A program made the position numbers and the translations under genes. Below the pieces are notes generated by a model that was not told the DNA's origin, searched no databases, and saw only the letters and a program-made list of their open reading frames with translations. 64,000 bases of DNA. It comes from Streptococcus infantis. GTDB lineage: Bacteria; Bacillota; Bacilli; Lactobacillales; Streptococcaceae. This document shows, piece by piece, positions 41,430 through 51,732 of the stretch (positions are counted from its first letter, which is position 1; the number at the start of each line of letters is the position of its first letter). The DNA lies in contig NZ_JAHZPZ010000001.1 in NCBI RefSeq assembly GCF_019929665.1, forward strand, positions 434,001 through 498,000. Direction: 5' to 3'.

Positions 41430-41438
41430 TGATATAAT
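41430..41438 (+). promoter_or_regulatory. rexBA promoter (extended -10)
   Basis: TGATATAAT with TATAAT at 41433-41438. The expected transcription start is near 41445, so an ATG at 41447 could not have a leader, which supports the start at 41471. Confidence 0.6.
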
Positions 41439-41470
41439 AAAAGGTAATGACAAAAACAAACGAGGCAGAG

Positions 41471-44400
41471 ATGAAACTACTTTATACCGATATTCGGACT
41501 TCTTTGACAGAAATCCTAACCAAGGAGGCTCAAGGACTAGTTACCCAAGGCAAACGAGTCTTTTATATCGCCCCTAACTCTCTTTCTTTTGAAAAGGAAC
41601 GTGCCGTGCTGGAATGTTTAAGCCAGCAGGCTTCTTTTGCTATCACAGTCACGCGCTTCGCCCAAATGGCTCGCTATCTGGTTTTAAATGATATTCCTGA
41701 GAGGTCAAGTCTCGATGATATCGGTCTTGGTATGGCTTTCTATAAATGTCTGTCCGAGATTGACCCTAAGGATTTACGTGTTTACGGGGCTATTAAACAA
41801 GATCCTCAATTCATCCAGCAACTGATTGAGATTTATCATGAAATTTCAACTGCAAATATGAATTTTTTGGACTTGGAAAGTTTGACAGATGCTGATAAAC
41901 GCTCTGATTTAATCTTGATTTTTGAAAAGATAACAGCTTATTTAAATCAAGGTCAAGTTTCACAGGGGAGTCCATTATCCTATCTGATTGATGCTATCGA
42001 AGAAAACAAGGTAAGTAGTGATTTTAGTAAGATTGCCCTTGTCATTGATGGTTTTACCCGATTTTCTGCAGAAGAGGAACACCTAGTGGATTTGCTTCAT
42101 CGTAAGGGTGTTGAGATTATTATTGGTGTATATGCGTCTAAGAGAGCCTATAATAGCTCTTTTAGTGAAGGGAACCTCTATCAAGCCAGTGTTGAATTTC
42201 TACGTCATTTAGCTTTTAAATATAAGACCAAGGCAGAAGATGCCTGTCAAGAACATAAAAATCTTGATGCCTTTGCTAAAGCCTCAAAATTACTGGAAAG
42301 TGCTTATGATTATTCTGAAATTAGCTTAGAAGTGGATGCTAAGGATAGAGAAGAATTGCAAATCTGGTCTTGTCTGACACAAAAAGAAGAGCTGGAGTTA
42401 GTTGCTCGTAGTATCCGTAAGAAATTGCATCAAGAGTCAAAACTTAGCTATAAGAATTTTCGCATCTTACTTGGTGACGTAGAGTCTTATAAACTGTCCT
42501 TGCAGACAATTTTTAATCAATATCAGATTCCTTTTTATCTAGGTAAAAGCGAGTCTATGACTCATCATCCTTTGACTCAATTTGTAGAATCTGTGGGACG
42601 CCTCAAACGTTATTATTTCCGTCAGGAAGATTTGATTAATCTCTTACGAACCGGCTTATACACTGACCTTTCCCAAGAGGAAATCGATAGCTTTGAACAA
42701 TATATCCGCTATTTAGGTATTGATGGCCTTTCTAACTTTAAACAAGAATTTACAAAAAACCATCATGGGAAATTTGATTTAGAAAAATTAAATGAGCTTC
42801 GTCTCCGTGTTCTAGATCCACTAGAAACTCTTTTATCTAGTCGTAAGCAAAAAGTTGAAAATATCCTTACAAAATGGAACAACTTTTTGAAGGATGCATC
42901 TGTGACCAAGCAATTACAATCCTTATCTGAAACCATGGAAGCGGCAGAGCAAGAAAGACAAGAGGAGGTCTGGAAAGCATTTTGTCACGTAATGGAGCAA
43001 TTTGCTACTGTTTTTGAAGGGTCTCAGGTTGCTTTAGATGATTTCTTGGCTCTTCTTCACTCAGGGATGTCCTTGTCAAATTATCGTACAATCCCAGCAA
43101 CGGTAGATACTGTTCTGGTGCAAAGTTATGATTTGATTTCGCCTTTGACTTCTGATTACATCTATGCACTTGGCTTAACCCAGGATCATCTACCTAAAAT
43201 CACCCAAAATACTAGTCTTTTGAGTGATGAAGAAAGAGAAGTTTTAAACCAGGTTACTGAAGATGGCTCTCAATTATTGATTGCTAGCCATGAAAATCTT
43301 AAGAAGAATCGCTATACCATGCTTTCTTTGGTAAATTCTGCCAAGAAACAATTAGTCTTATCAGCGCCTAGTCTACTCAATGAAAACGAGAGTAAAGAGT
43401 CAATTTATCTGAAAGAATTGCAGGATTTTGGTTTTACCAAGATTGAAAAGAGAATTGACCGAAAAAATATAACAAAGGATGATATTGGTTCTTATCACAG
43501 TCTGTTGTCTAGTCTTGTTGCTTATCACCAGCAAGGTGAGTCGGAGACAAGTGAGCAGGACTTAACCTTTATTAAGGTTCTAGCTCGTGTCATGGGGAGA
43601 AGATTAGAAGATCAAGGTCTTGATAATCCTGTCCTACCGACAAGTCCGAAAAGTAAGACCTTAGCTACTGAAACTCTGGAAGCCTTGTATCCTCAAGATC
43701 AAGATTTCTATCTATCAACTTCTGGATTGACAGAGTTTTATCGAAACGAATACAGTTATTTCCTTCGATATGTCTTAGGCTTGCAAGAAGAATTACGTTT
43801 GCGGCCTGATGCACGAAGTCATGGGAATTACTTGCATCGTATTTTTGAACGGGCTATGAAACTTCCTGCTGATACATCTTTTGATCGTCGCTTAGAGCAA
43901 GCAATCTCTGAAACCAGTCAAGAGCGAGAATTTCAAGCGATTTATCAAGAAAGTTTGGAAGCTCAATTAACCAAGGAAGTTCTTTTAGACGTTGCGCGTG
44001 CAACTGGGCACATTCTTCGTCACAATTCTGAAATTGAAACAATTCAGGAAGAAGCAGTCTTTGGTGGTAAGGAACAAGCTTTTGTTCAGTTAGATAACGG
44101 CAGAAATGTCTATGTCCGTGGTAAAGTCGACCGTATAGATCGCTTAAAGACAAGTGATGCGATTGGTGTTGTCGATTACAAATCTTCTCTAACTCAGTTT
44201 AACTTCCCTCTCTTTTATAACGGCCTTAATTCACAATTACCAACCTATCTAGCTGCTCTTAAGAAAGAAGGGAATACAGACTTCTTTGGTGCTATGTATT
44301 TAGAGATGGGTGAGCCAGTTCAGTCCTTACAATCTGTTAAAACACTTTCAAAGGCTTTAGCAGAAACGACTAAGAGTATGAAATATCAAGGGCTATTTCT

Positions 44401-44722
44401 TGAAAAAGAAATAAAGAATCTTGGTGAACTATATAATAAAAACAAGACCTATCAGTTGTCTGATGAGGAATTCCAGTTATTGCTGGACTATAACGCCCTT
44501 ATTTATAAGAAAGCAGCAGAGAAGATTTTATCTGGTAGATTTGCTATCAATCCTTACACAGAAGACGGCAGAAGTATTGCCCCATATGTCCAACAATATC
44601 AGTCGATAACTGGTTTTGAAGCTAATTACCATTTAGGTCAGGCTAGATTGTTAGATAAGGTTGCTAAGAGCAATGATAAGGAAACATGGTTTAATATAAT
44701 TAGAGAGGAGTTGGAGCGATGA
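41471..44722 (+). CDS. rexB: ATP-dependent nuclease subunit RexB (AddB)
   Basis: 1083 residues from the ATG at 41471 ([16 protein letters not shown]), preceded by CGAGGCAGAG. The in-frame ATG at 41447 lies at the presumed transcription start. RexB pairs with RexA to process double-strand breaks for recombination at Chi-like sites. The N-terminal helicase-like half is degenerate. The C-terminal PD-(D/E)XK nuclease has [10 protein letters not shown] and [10 protein letters not shown]...GVVDYKSS. It overlaps rexA by four bases (ATGA). Confidence 0.95.
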   Translation: MKLLYTDIRTSLTEILTKEAQGLVTQGKRVFYIAPNSLSFEKERAVLECLSQQASFAITVTRFAQMARYLVLNDIPERSSLDDIGLGMAFYKCLSEIDPKDLRVYGAIKQDPQFIQQLIEIYHEISTANMNFLDLESLTDADKRSDLILIFEKITAYLNQGQVSQGSPLSYLIDAIEENKVSSDFSKIALVIDGFTRFSAEEEHLVDLLHRKGVEIIIGVYASKRAYNSSFSEGNLYQASVEFLRHLAFKYKTKAEDACQEHKNLDAFAKASKLLESAYDYSEISLEVDAKDREELQIWSCLTQKEELELVARSIRKKLHQESKLSYKNFRILLGDVESYKLSLQTIFNQYQIPFYLGKSESMTHHPLTQFVESVGRLKRYYFRQEDLINLLRTGLYTDLSQEEIDSFEQYIRYLGIDGLSNFKQEFTKNHHGKFDLEKLNELRLRVLDPLETLLSSRKQKVENILTKWNNFLKDASVTKQLQSLSETMEAAEQERQEEVWKAFCHVMEQFATVFEGSQVALDDFLALLHSGMSLSNYRTIPATVDTVLVQSYDLISPLTSDYIYALGLTQDHLPKITQNTSLLSDEEREVLNQVTEDGSQLLIASHENLKKNRYTMLSLVNSAKKQLVLSAPSLLNENESKESIYLKELQDFGFTKIEKRIDRKNITKDDIGSYHSLLSSLVAYHQQGESETSEQDLTFIKVLARVMGRRLEDQGLDNPVLPTSPKSKTLATETLEALYPQDQDFYLSTSGLTEFYRNEYSYFLRYVLGLQEELRLRPDARSHGNYLHRIFERAMKLPADTSFDRRLEQAISETSQEREFQAIYQESLEAQLTKEVLLDVARATGHILRHNSEIETIQEEAVFGGKEQAFVQLDNGRNVYVRGKVDRIDRLKTSDAIGVVDYKSSLTQFNFPLFYNGLNSQLPTYLAALKKEGNTDFFGAMYLEMGEPVQSLQSVKTLSKALAETTKSMKYQGLFLEKEIKNLGELYNKNKTYQLSDEEFQLLLDYNALIYKKAAEKILSGRFAINPYTEDGRSIAPYVQQYQSITGFEANYHLGQARLLDKVAKSNDKETWFNIIREELER

Positions 44723-47700
44723 AATTTTTATCCCAAGAAGAGATTGAAAAGTTGCAGATAGAAGAAGCTCAATCTGACAAGAAACCCAAGAAAACTGCTG
44801 AGCAAATTCAAGCTATTTACAGTTCTGGTCAAAATATTCTGGTCTCAGCATCAGCTGGCTCAGGAAAAACTTTTGTCATGGCTGAACGAATACTTGATCA
44901 ACTAGCGCGTGGTGTAGAAATTCGCCAACTCTTTATCTCAACCTTTACGGTAAAGGCAGCAACCGAGTTAAAAGAACGCTTGGAAAAGAAAATCAGCCAA
45001 CAAATCCAAGAGACTCAAGATTTGGAGCTAAAAAAGCATCTTGGAAGACAATTAGCTGATTTACCAAACGCTGCCATCGGAACTATGGACTCTTTTACTC
45101 AGAAGTTCCTGGCTAAACATGGTTATCTGATTGACCTCGCCCCAAATTTTCGGATTCTTGAGAATGAAAGTGAGCAACTCCTCTTAAAAAACGAAGTCTT
45201 TCGGCAGGTTTTTGAAAAACACTACCAAGGTAAGGAACAAGAACAGTTTAGTCAGCTGGTCAAGAACTTTGCGGGTAAAAGTAAGGATGCACGTGGATTG
45301 CGTAAACAGGTCTATATGATTTATGAGTTCTTACAATCCACTAGTAATCCTCAGGCCTGGCTACAGGAATCTTTCTTAAAAGGATTCGAAAAGGCCGATT
45401 TTACTATTTCTAAAGAAAAGCTGGCCCAAGACATTCAGCAAAGACTCTGGGATTTAGAAAGTTTCTTCCGTTACCATCTAGAGAATGATTCCAAGGAATT
45501 TGGTAAAGCAGCGTATTTAGAGGCTGTTCAACTAGTTCTTGATGAAATCGGTGCTTTAACTCACGAATCTACTTTTGAACAATACCAAGAAGTTTTAGAA
45601 CGAGTTGTGAGTATTTCTAAAGATAAGGGTGGCCGTGCTCTAACAAATGCTAGTCGCAAGGCTGAACTCCTAGAACTAAAAGAAGCGTACAACCAAGAGA
45701 GAAAAGATAAGTTTGAAAAGTTAATTGCATTAAATGACCAACTTACTTTATTGAAATTCCAGGAAAAATATCATCAAGAGTCTTGGGACTTAGCAAAGAC
45801 TTTTCAAGTTTTTATGAGTGATTTTGTTGACGCCTATCAAAAGCGTAAACGCGAAGAGAATGCCTTTGAATTTGCGGATATCAGCCACTATACCATTGAG
45901 ATATTGGAAAACTTCCCTCAGGTGCGACAAGAGTATCAGGAACGCTTCCACGAAGTCATGGTCGATGAGTACCAAGATACCAACCATATCCAGGAAAGAA
46001 TGTTGGAGCTCCTCTCTAACGGGCATAACCGTTTTATGGTGGGAGATATTAAACAGTCTATTTATCGTTTTAGACAGGCAGATGCCCAGATATTTAATGA
46101 AAAATTCCACAGCTTTGCTAAGGATGGCAAAGAAGGTCAGTTAATTCTGCTTAAAGAAAATTTCCGTAGTAGTTCTGAAGTACTAAATGCTACCAATGAC
46201 GTCTTTAAGCATCTCATGGATGAGGAAGTTGGAGAGATTTCTTATGACGGCATGCATCAACTTATTTTCGGAAATACTGATTTACACCCAGATCCAGAAA
46301 ACAAGGCAGAAGTCCTCTTGTATGATAAGGATGTTGATGGTGATTCTAAGGAAGAGGAAGAGTTTTCGACCAACAAATTGACTGGTGAAATGCGAATGGT
46401 CATTAAGGAGATATTGCATCTTCATAATGACAAAGGTGTCCCTTTCAATGACATTGCTCTCTTGACTGCCAGCAGAAGTCGCAATGACCAGGTTCTACTT
46501 GCTTTGTCGGAATATGGGATACCAGTTAAAACGGATGGCGCTCAAAACAATTATTTGCAATCTTTAGAAGTGCAGGTTATGTTGGATACTCTTCGTGTTA
46601 TCCATAATCCTCTGCAAGACTTCGCTTTAGTAGCTCTCATGAAGTCTCCTATGTTTAGCTTTGATGAAGATGAATTGGCTCGTCTAGCTCTTCAAAATTC
46701 TGAGGATAAGGTTCAAGAGAACTTTTATGAAAAACTAGTCAATGCTCAAGCAAAAACTAGTATCCAAAAGGATTTAATAAAATCTGAACTCCATAAAAAG
46801 CTTAACCTTTTCTTGGAAACTGTTAATTCTTGGCGTTTGTTCTCAAAAACGCATTCGCTTTATGACCTTATTTGGAAAATTTATAGCGAACGTTTCTACT
46901 ATGATTATGTTGGTGCTTTACCAAATGGTCAGGCTAGACAGGCCAACCTCTATGCCCTAGCACTACGAGCTGATCAGTTTGAAAAGAGTAATTTTAAAGG
47001 CTTATCACGTTTCATAACTATGATTGATCAAGTCTTGGAAGCCAAGCACGACCTTGCCAGTGTCACTGTAGCTCCACCTAAGGATGTATTGGAGCTTATG
47101 AGTATTCATAAGAGTAAGGGGCTTGAGTTCCCTTATGTCTTTATTCTCAATATTGATCAGCAATTTAACAAGCAAGATTCCATGTCTGAAGTTATCCTAA
47201 GTCGTAAAAATGGCCTTGGTCTCAAGTATGTTGCTAGAGTAGCTACAAATGCAAAAGAGGAATATCTTCCATCTACGATTAAGTTATCCATTCCAAGCTT
47301 GACTTATAGTCAAATTGAGGAGGAGCTCCAATTAGCAAGCTATTCTGAGTTGATGCGTTTACTGTATGTAGCCATGACTCGTGCTGAGAAAAAACTCTAT
47401 CTAGTTGGAAAGGGATCAAGGGAAAAGTTGGAGTCTAAAGAATGCCCGACAAATGGACAAGGCCTCCTAACTCGTCAAACCAGGTTAGATGCTCAAAATT
47501 TCCAGGACTGGATTTGGGCCATCTATCAAGCTTTTTCTAAAGAGGACTTACACTTTAGTGTTCGTTTCGAGGGTGAAGAACAACTGACAGAAGAAGCTAT
47601 CGGTAAATTGGAAACTAAAAGCCAGCTCCAAGATCTTTCTCAGGCAAGCAACCGTCAGTCTGATACCATTAAGGAAGCTTTAGAAATGCTGAAAGAAGTG

Positions 47701-48369
47701 GAAGTGTATAATGAAATCCACCGTGCAGCGATTAATCTTCCGAGTGTTCAGACTCCAAGTCAGATTAAGAAGTTTTATGAACCAGTCATGGATATGGAAG
47801 GTGTAGTAGTAGCTGGTCAATCTAAACCAAAAGAAACTATGATTCAGTTTGAACTTCCAGACTTCTCTAAGACAGAAAAAGTCACTGGAGCTGAGATTGG
47901 TAGTGCTACCCATGAACTCATGCAGCGAATCAATCTCGCTAAGAAACCTACTTTGGAAACCTTGACAGAAGCCTTGGAGCAAGTTCAGGCAACTTCAACT
48001 GTTAAAGATAAAGTTAATCTAGAAAAAATCTTGTCCTTCTTTAATACAGATCTTGGTCAAGAGATTCTTGCAAATCAAGATAAACTTTATCGAGAACAAC
48101 CCTTCTCTATGTTAAAAAGAGATGCTAAGAGTAAGGAAGACTTTGTTGTCCGTGGAATTTTAGATGGTTATCTCCTCTATGAGGATAAAATTGTTCTCTT
48201 TGACTACAAGACAGATCATTATGAATATCCAAGTCAACTGATTGAACATTATAGAGGTCAATTATCTCTATATGCAGAAGCCTTGTCTCGTTCTTACCAA
48301 ATAGATCAAGTTGAAAAATATTTAATCTTACTTGGCAAAGATATGGTTGAGGTGGTCGAAGCTAACTAA
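44719..48369 (+). CDS. rexA: ATP-dependent helicase/nuclease subunit RexA (AddA)
   Basis: 1216 residues. UvrD-type helicase motifs include Walker [17 protein letters not shown] near residue 40, [28 protein letters not shown] and [15 protein letters not shown]. The C-terminal nuclease (about 1000-1200) has [11 protein letters not shown] and [10 protein letters not shown]...LFDYKTDHY. Its ATG overlaps the rexB stop and uses GAGGAGTTGGAGCG inside rexB as ribosome site. Confidence 0.97.
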   Translation: MKFLSQEEIEKLQIEEAQSDKKPKKTAEQIQAIYSSGQNILVSASAGSGKTFVMAERILDQLARGVEIRQLFISTFTVKAATELKERLEKKISQQIQETQDLELKKHLGRQLADLPNAAIGTMDSFTQKFLAKHGYLIDLAPNFRILENESEQLLLKNEVFRQVFEKHYQGKEQEQFSQLVKNFAGKSKDARGLRKQVYMIYEFLQSTSNPQAWLQESFLKGFEKADFTISKEKLAQDIQQRLWDLESFFRYHLENDSKEFGKAAYLEAVQLVLDEIGALTHESTFEQYQEVLERVVSISKDKGGRALTNASRKAELLELKEAYNQERKDKFEKLIALNDQLTLLKFQEKYHQESWDLAKTFQVFMSDFVDAYQKRKREENAFEFADISHYTIEILENFPQVRQEYQERFHEVMVDEYQDTNHIQERMLELLSNGHNRFMVGDIKQSIYRFRQADAQIFNEKFHSFAKDGKEGQLILLKENFRSSSEVLNATNDVFKHLMDEEVGEISYDGMHQLIFGNTDLHPDPENKAEVLLYDKDVDGDSKEEEEFSTNKLTGEMRMVIKEILHLHNDKGVPFNDIALLTASRSRNDQVLLALSEYGIPVKTDGAQNNYLQSLEVQVMLDTLRVIHNPLQDFALVALMKSPMFSFDEDELARLALQNSEDKVQENFYEKLVNAQAKTSIQKDLIKSELHKKLNLFLETVNSWRLFSKTHSLYDLIWKIYSERFYYDYVGALPNGQARQANLYALALRADQFEKSNFKGLSRFITMIDQVLEAKHDLASVTVAPPKDVLELMSIHKSKGLEFPYVFILNIDQQFNKQDSMSEVILSRKNGLGLKYVARVATNAKEEYLPSTIKLSIPSLTYSQIEEELQLASYSELMRLLYVAMTRAEKKLYLVGKGSREKLESKECPTNGQGLLTRQTRLDAQNFQDWIWAIYQAFSKEDLHFSVRFEGEEQLTEEAIGKLETKSQLQDLSQASNRQSDTIKEALEMLKEVEVYNEIHRAAINLPSVQTPSQIKKFYEPVMDMEGVVVAGQSKPKETMIQFELPDFSKTEKVTGAEIGSATHELMQRINLAKKPTLETLTEALEQVQATSTVKDKVNLEKILSFFNTDLGQEILANQDKLYREQPFSMLKRDAKSKEDFVVRGILDGYLLYEDKIVLFDYKTDHYEYPSQLIEHYRGQLSLYAEALSRSYQIDQVEKYLILLGKDMVEVVEAN

Positions 48370-48373
48370 TCTT

Positions 48374-48408
48374 GTAAAAACTATTGCCTTAATGGCAGTA
48401 GTTTTTAT
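48374..48408 (+). terminator. rexBA terminator
   Basis: AAAAACTATTGCC pairs with GGCAGTAGTTTTT (one mismatch), ending in T5. Confidence 0.88.
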
Positions 48409-48458
48409 TTATTTTCAGTTATGGTATACTAGTTTCAGAAAAGGATGTAAAAGAATCT

Positions 48459-48956
48459 ATGTCAAAAGAAATCGATATCGAATACTATCACCAATTAGCT
48501 TTACAAAAGCAAAAAGAGCATCGTAAATTTCTTGGAAATCTGAAAAAGAAGGCTCCAAAAAACCTAGATAAGATTGCCCTTGAAATTCACCAAGAAGTTT
48601 TTGAAGAAATTGATTGTACAGCCTGTGCTAACTGCTGCAAGAGCCTTGGACCAGACTTTAAAGAAGCAGATATCACACGCATTGCCAAGTACTTTAAAAT
48701 GAAATTACCTGCCTTCGAAGATGAATTTCTACAGGTAGATGAAGACGGTGATAAGATCTTTAAGTCAATGCCATGTCCATTTCTCGGTGGTGACAATCTC
48801 TGTTCCATCTATGATGTCCGTCCCAAGGCCTGTAGAGAATTTCCACATACCGACCGTAAAAAGATTTATCAAATCAATAATTTGACTATCAAAAATACTT
48901 TAACCTGTCCCGCAGCCTATCTCTTTGTCGAGAAATTAAGAGATAAAATAGAATAA
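48459..48956 (+). CDS. YkgJ-family cysteine-cluster protein
   Basis: 165 residues with a CxxCxxCC motif in CTACANCCKSLGPDF (residues 48-55 region), CPFLGGDNLCSIY, KACREFP and a final LTCPAA. This Cys pattern defines the YkgJ/UPF0153 family, thought to bind zinc or an Fe-S cluster. Function is unknown. A TGGTATACT extended -10 lies at 48422-48430. A terminator follows. Confidence 0.88.
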   Translation: MSKEIDIEYYHQLALQKQKEHRKFLGNLKKKAPKNLDKIALEIHQEVFEEIDCTACANCCKSLGPDFKEADITRIAKYFKMKLPAFEDEFLQVDEDGDKIFKSMPCPFLGGDNLCSIYDVRPKACREFPHTDRKKIYQINNLTIKNTLTCPAAYLFVEKLRDKIE

Positions 48957-48980
48957 ATAGTTTATTTTATAATAAATTCC

Positions 48981-49013
48981 ATCCTCAAATTCATTTGCTA
49001 TTTGAGGATTTTT
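48981..49013 (+). terminator. terminator after the ykgJ-family gene
   Basis: ATCCTCAAAT and ATTTGAGGAT form a 10-bp perfect stem followed by T5. Confidence 0.92.
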
Positions 49014-49103
49014 GTATATTTATTAATATTGATTGTTTTTGCTTTCTAAAGAAAACTAGTTCCAGTCTTAAAGTTTCTTTAACTTTTTCTTAAAGAAAAC
49101 TGA

Positions 49104-49136
49104 TATAAGGTATCTTTAAGCGATATTCTGTATAGT
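49104..49136 (+). promoter_or_regulatory. promoter of the glycosyltransferase operon with CiaR-like direct repeat
   Basis: TATAAG (49104-49109), 5 bases, TTTAAG (49115-49120), 10 bases, TATAGT (49131-49136). The pneumococcal CiaR box is TTTAAG-N5-TTTAAG upstream of a -10 box without a normal -35. The match is 11 of 12 with correct spacing. More TTTAAG/CTTAAA-like words lie at about 49065-49100. Confidence 0.5.
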
Positions 49137-49165
49137 TATACCATCACTAAGAAAGGAGTGCCGGT

Positions 49166-50209
49166 ATGAACTATATAGTAATTCCAGCTTATCAACCTGA
49201 TAATAAACTTATCAAACTCATCGAAAAAATCCACGAAAAGAGTGATTTTCGTATTCTAGTTATCGACGACGGTAGTTCATCAAAGTGTCAAAATATCTTT
49301 GATAAAGCAGAACAATATGCTACGGTACTCCGTCACCAAGAGAACCAAGGTAAAGGCCAAGCGCTTAAAACAGCCTTTACTTATATCCAACAACAAAACA
49401 GCTATGGAACGGTTGTAACGGCAGACGCAGATGGTCAGCATAAGATTTGGGATATTTTCCGTACGGCTAACAAAGCTTCTGAAAATCCTAACAAGCTAAT
49501 CTTGGGTGTGCGTGCCTTCACAGGTAAAGTACCTCTTCGTAGCCGTTTTGGAAATAGCTTAACAAAAGCACTTTTTAAGATTCAAACTGGGGTAGAAGTA
49601 GCAGATACTCAGACAGGACTTCGAGCTTTTACAACAAATCTTATTCCTTTTATGCTAAAAATCGAAGGACAACGTTATGAATATGAAATGAATATGTTAC
49701 TTGAAGCTACTAAAGAATATCAAATTTTAGAAGTTCCCATTGAAACTGTCTATATCAATGATAACGAGGATTCACACTTCCGACCAATAAAAGATGGGCT
49801 CATGATTTATAAAAATATCTTTAAATTTGCCTTATCATCACTCAGTAGCTTTGTTGTAGACTATCTTGTTTACGCTATTGCAATCTTGTTTTTACCAACA
49901 GCACCAACAAGTTTCCGAATTTTCCTAGCTAATGGACTAGCTCGTGTGACAAGCTCTATTTTTAACTACTCTACAAATAAAAAACTAGTCTTTAAAAACG
50001 ACGATAGCCTTGTGAAAACAGGGATGGGGTACTTTGGTCTAGCAGTCGGACTCTTTGTTTTAGATACTCTGCTTATTCGTCTATTCTTTACTGTATTTGG
50101 TATCAACCTTCTGATTGCCAAAGTTATCGTCGGCATCCTTCTCTTCGCTGTCTCTTGGACAGTGCAAAAGAAATTGATTTTTAAGGAAAGGACATCAACT
50201 GTATTATGA
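49166..50209 (+). CDS. GT2 glycosyltransferase fused to a GtrA membrane domain
   Basis: 347 residues. The N-terminal GT2 domain (1-215) has VIPAYQPD, LVIDDGSSS and the metal/nucleotide motif ADADGQH. It resembles dolichyl-phosphate-mannose or undecaprenyl-phosphate-glucose synthases. The C-terminal part (about 220-345) has four helices of the GtrA type, which flips or handles lipid-linked sugar. Together they suggest synthesis and translocation of a lipid-linked monosaccharide for decorating a surface polymer. AAGAAAGGAG precedes the ATG. It overlaps the next gene (ATGA). Sugar and acceptor unknown. Confidence 0.87.
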   Translation: MNYIVIPAYQPDNKLIKLIEKIHEKSDFRILVIDDGSSSKCQNIFDKAEQYATVLRHQENQGKGQALKTAFTYIQQQNSYGTVVTADADGQHKIWDIFRTANKASENPNKLILGVRAFTGKVPLRSRFGNSLTKALFKIQTGVEVADTQTGLRAFTTNLIPFMLKIEGQRYEYEMNMLLEATKEYQILEVPIETVYINDNEDSHFRPIKDGLMIYKNIFKFALSSLSSFVVDYLVYAIAILFLPTAPTSFRIFLANGLARVTSSIFNYSTNKKLVFKNDDSLVKTGMGYFGLAVGLFVLDTLLIRLFFTVFGINLLIAKVIVGILLFAVSWTVQKKLIFKERTSTVL

Positions 50210-51117
50210 AATTTTTAAAGAAACCATATGCTTATGCCTCGGTTCTCGGTTTACTCTTGACAGGATCCTTTAGTTACTCAATGTTTAAAACTTTTGTACT
50301 CGCTGAAACTATTTCGACAGTAGCAACAACTAATACAAGTTCCAATACAGCTCAAGCTAGTCAAGCTGCTAAAACAGCAACAGTAACTAACTCAAGTTAT
50401 AAGGACGAGAATATCTCTATCAATTTGACTGAAACGACGGTTAATCATACCCAAGTGTATGTTGCAGATGTTACAGTAAGTTCATCAGAATATCTAAAAA
50501 CAGCATTTGCTCAAAAATTATTTGGAACAAACGTAACAGCTAAAACATCTGTCACTGCTGCAGATAATGATGCAATTTTAGCAGTCAATGGCGACTATTA
50601 CGGTGCCAACTCTTCGGGTTATGTTATCCGTAATGGAGTTGTCTATCGTGATACTGTCCGTAAAAATTCTAATAATGGTGATTTAGCCATTTATAAAGAT
50701 GGTTCTTTCAAGATTATTTACGAGGATCAGATTTCAGCTGAGCAACTTGTCAAAGACGGAGTTATTAATCTCCTAGCTTTTGGTCCTGCCTTGGTCGAAA
50801 ATGGTGAAATAGCAGTAGGAAAAAACCAAGAAGTTGGACAAGCTATGGCTTCTAATCCACGTACAGCTATTGGTATTATCGACGAAAACCACTACATTAT
50901 TGTAGTTTCTGACGGACGTACTTCTGAAAGTGAAGGTCTCTCTCTTTATCAGCTTGCTGAGGTCATGAAATCATATGGTGCAAAAACTGCCTACAATCTT
51001 GATGGTGGGGGTTCCTCTACACTTTACTTCAACGGTCAGGTTATCAATAAACCAACGACTGGAGGAAACAAAATTTCAGAAAGGGCGGTGAGTGATATTG
51101 TCTACATCGGTTACTAA
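50206..51117 (+). CDS. secreted phosphodiester glycosidase family (NAGPA-like) protein
   Basis: 303 residues. An N-terminal hydrophobic segment (about 10-33) looks like an uncleaved anchor or signal peptide ending near VLAE, followed by a Ser/Thr/Ala linker. The domain from about residue 75 has the NAGPA-family signatures AVNGDYYG, NPRTAIGI and NLDGGGSSTLYFNG. The name-giving enzyme removes GlcNAc from phosphodiester-linked glycans; bacterial members act on the surface. It is translationally coupled to the GT2-GtrA gene. Function in this operon is inferred. Confidence 0.85.
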   Translation: MKFLKKPYAYASVLGLLLTGSFSYSMFKTFVLAETISTVATTNTSSNTAQASQAAKTATVTNSSYKDENISINLTETTVNHTQVYVADVTVSSSEYLKTAFAQKLFGTNVTAKTSVTAADNDAILAVNGDYYGANSSGYVIRNGVVYRDTVRKNSNNGDLAIYKDGSFKIIYEDQISAEQLVKDGVINLLAFGPALVENGEIAVGKNQEVGQAMASNPRTAIGIIDENHYIIVVSDGRTSESEGLSLYQLAEVMKSYGAKTAYNLDGGGSSTLYFNGQVINKPTTGGNKISERAVSDIVYIGY

Positions 51118-51517
51118 TCTTGGCAAAAAACGTTTTAAAAAAGCTGCCATCTCTTATACACTAATTACGATTTTCTTCTTTGCTTTTTCTAGAATTTATG
51201 AAGCATTTAGTTTTGGAGAGACATCTGTCCATATGCACTATTTATTTGCGGTACCTCTTATTGGAGGAATTCTACTAGCAATCTTTCTCAAAGTTCTTCC
51301 TCAATTTTCTCGTATTAGTCTTAATTTATGGAATTCGGCAGTAGCAATTGCTACAACAGGAACACTATTCCGTGGGATTGTCAATCTATCTGGTCGTTCA
51401 ACTACTCTTGATGCCCCTTACTGGTATGTAGGTATTGCTTTTGCAGTACTAGCTCTTTTATCAATTTTTATAAATCCTATTCGATTGAAGAAGAATGTCA
51501 GAACAGCAGAAGTTTAG
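51092..51517 (+). CDS. small polytopic membrane protein of unknown function
   Basis: 141 residues with four predicted helices (about 17-35, 45-63, 78-95, 110-128) and a basic C terminus. I do not recognise a family. It starts with GTG 26 bases inside the end of the NAGPA-like gene, after GAAAGGGCGGTGA. An alternative TTG start lies two codons later. As third gene of the overlapping operon it probably works with the glycosyltransferase and glycosidase at the membrane. Confidence 0.75.
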   Translation: MILSTSVTNLGKKRFKKAAISYTLITIFFFAFSRIYEAFSFGETSVHMHYLFAVPLIGGILLAIFLKVLPQFSRISLNLWNSAVAIATTGTLFRGIVNLSGRSTTLDAPYWYVGIAFAVLALLSIFINPIRLKKNVRTAEV

Positions 51518-51525
51518 ATAAATGA

Positions 51526-51564
51526 TAAAAAGTAGTCGTTCACACCCTGTTCGACTACTTTTTG
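51526..51564 (+). terminator. terminator of the glycosyltransferase operon
   Basis: AAAAAGTAGTCG and CGACTACTTTTT form a 12-bp perfect stem with a 13-base loop. Confidence 0.9.
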
Positions 51565-51732
51565 TTGACTTTTATTTCTAAATTGTTTTAACAATATTAC
51601 AACTTTCTTTCTTCTTTAAGACGTTACTTTTATAATTGAAATTATATTGTATAATAAAGTGGATAAACGTTGTCTTTAAAACGATAAGTAAGAAGTAAAA
51701 AATATAGGGAATATAAAATTGAAAGGTAAAAA

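Noticed and set aside
41447..41470. Upstream ATG for rexB
   Set aside because: It falls at the predicted transcription start of the TATAAT at 41433, with no room for a ribosome site; the ATG at 41471 has one and gives the usual N terminus.
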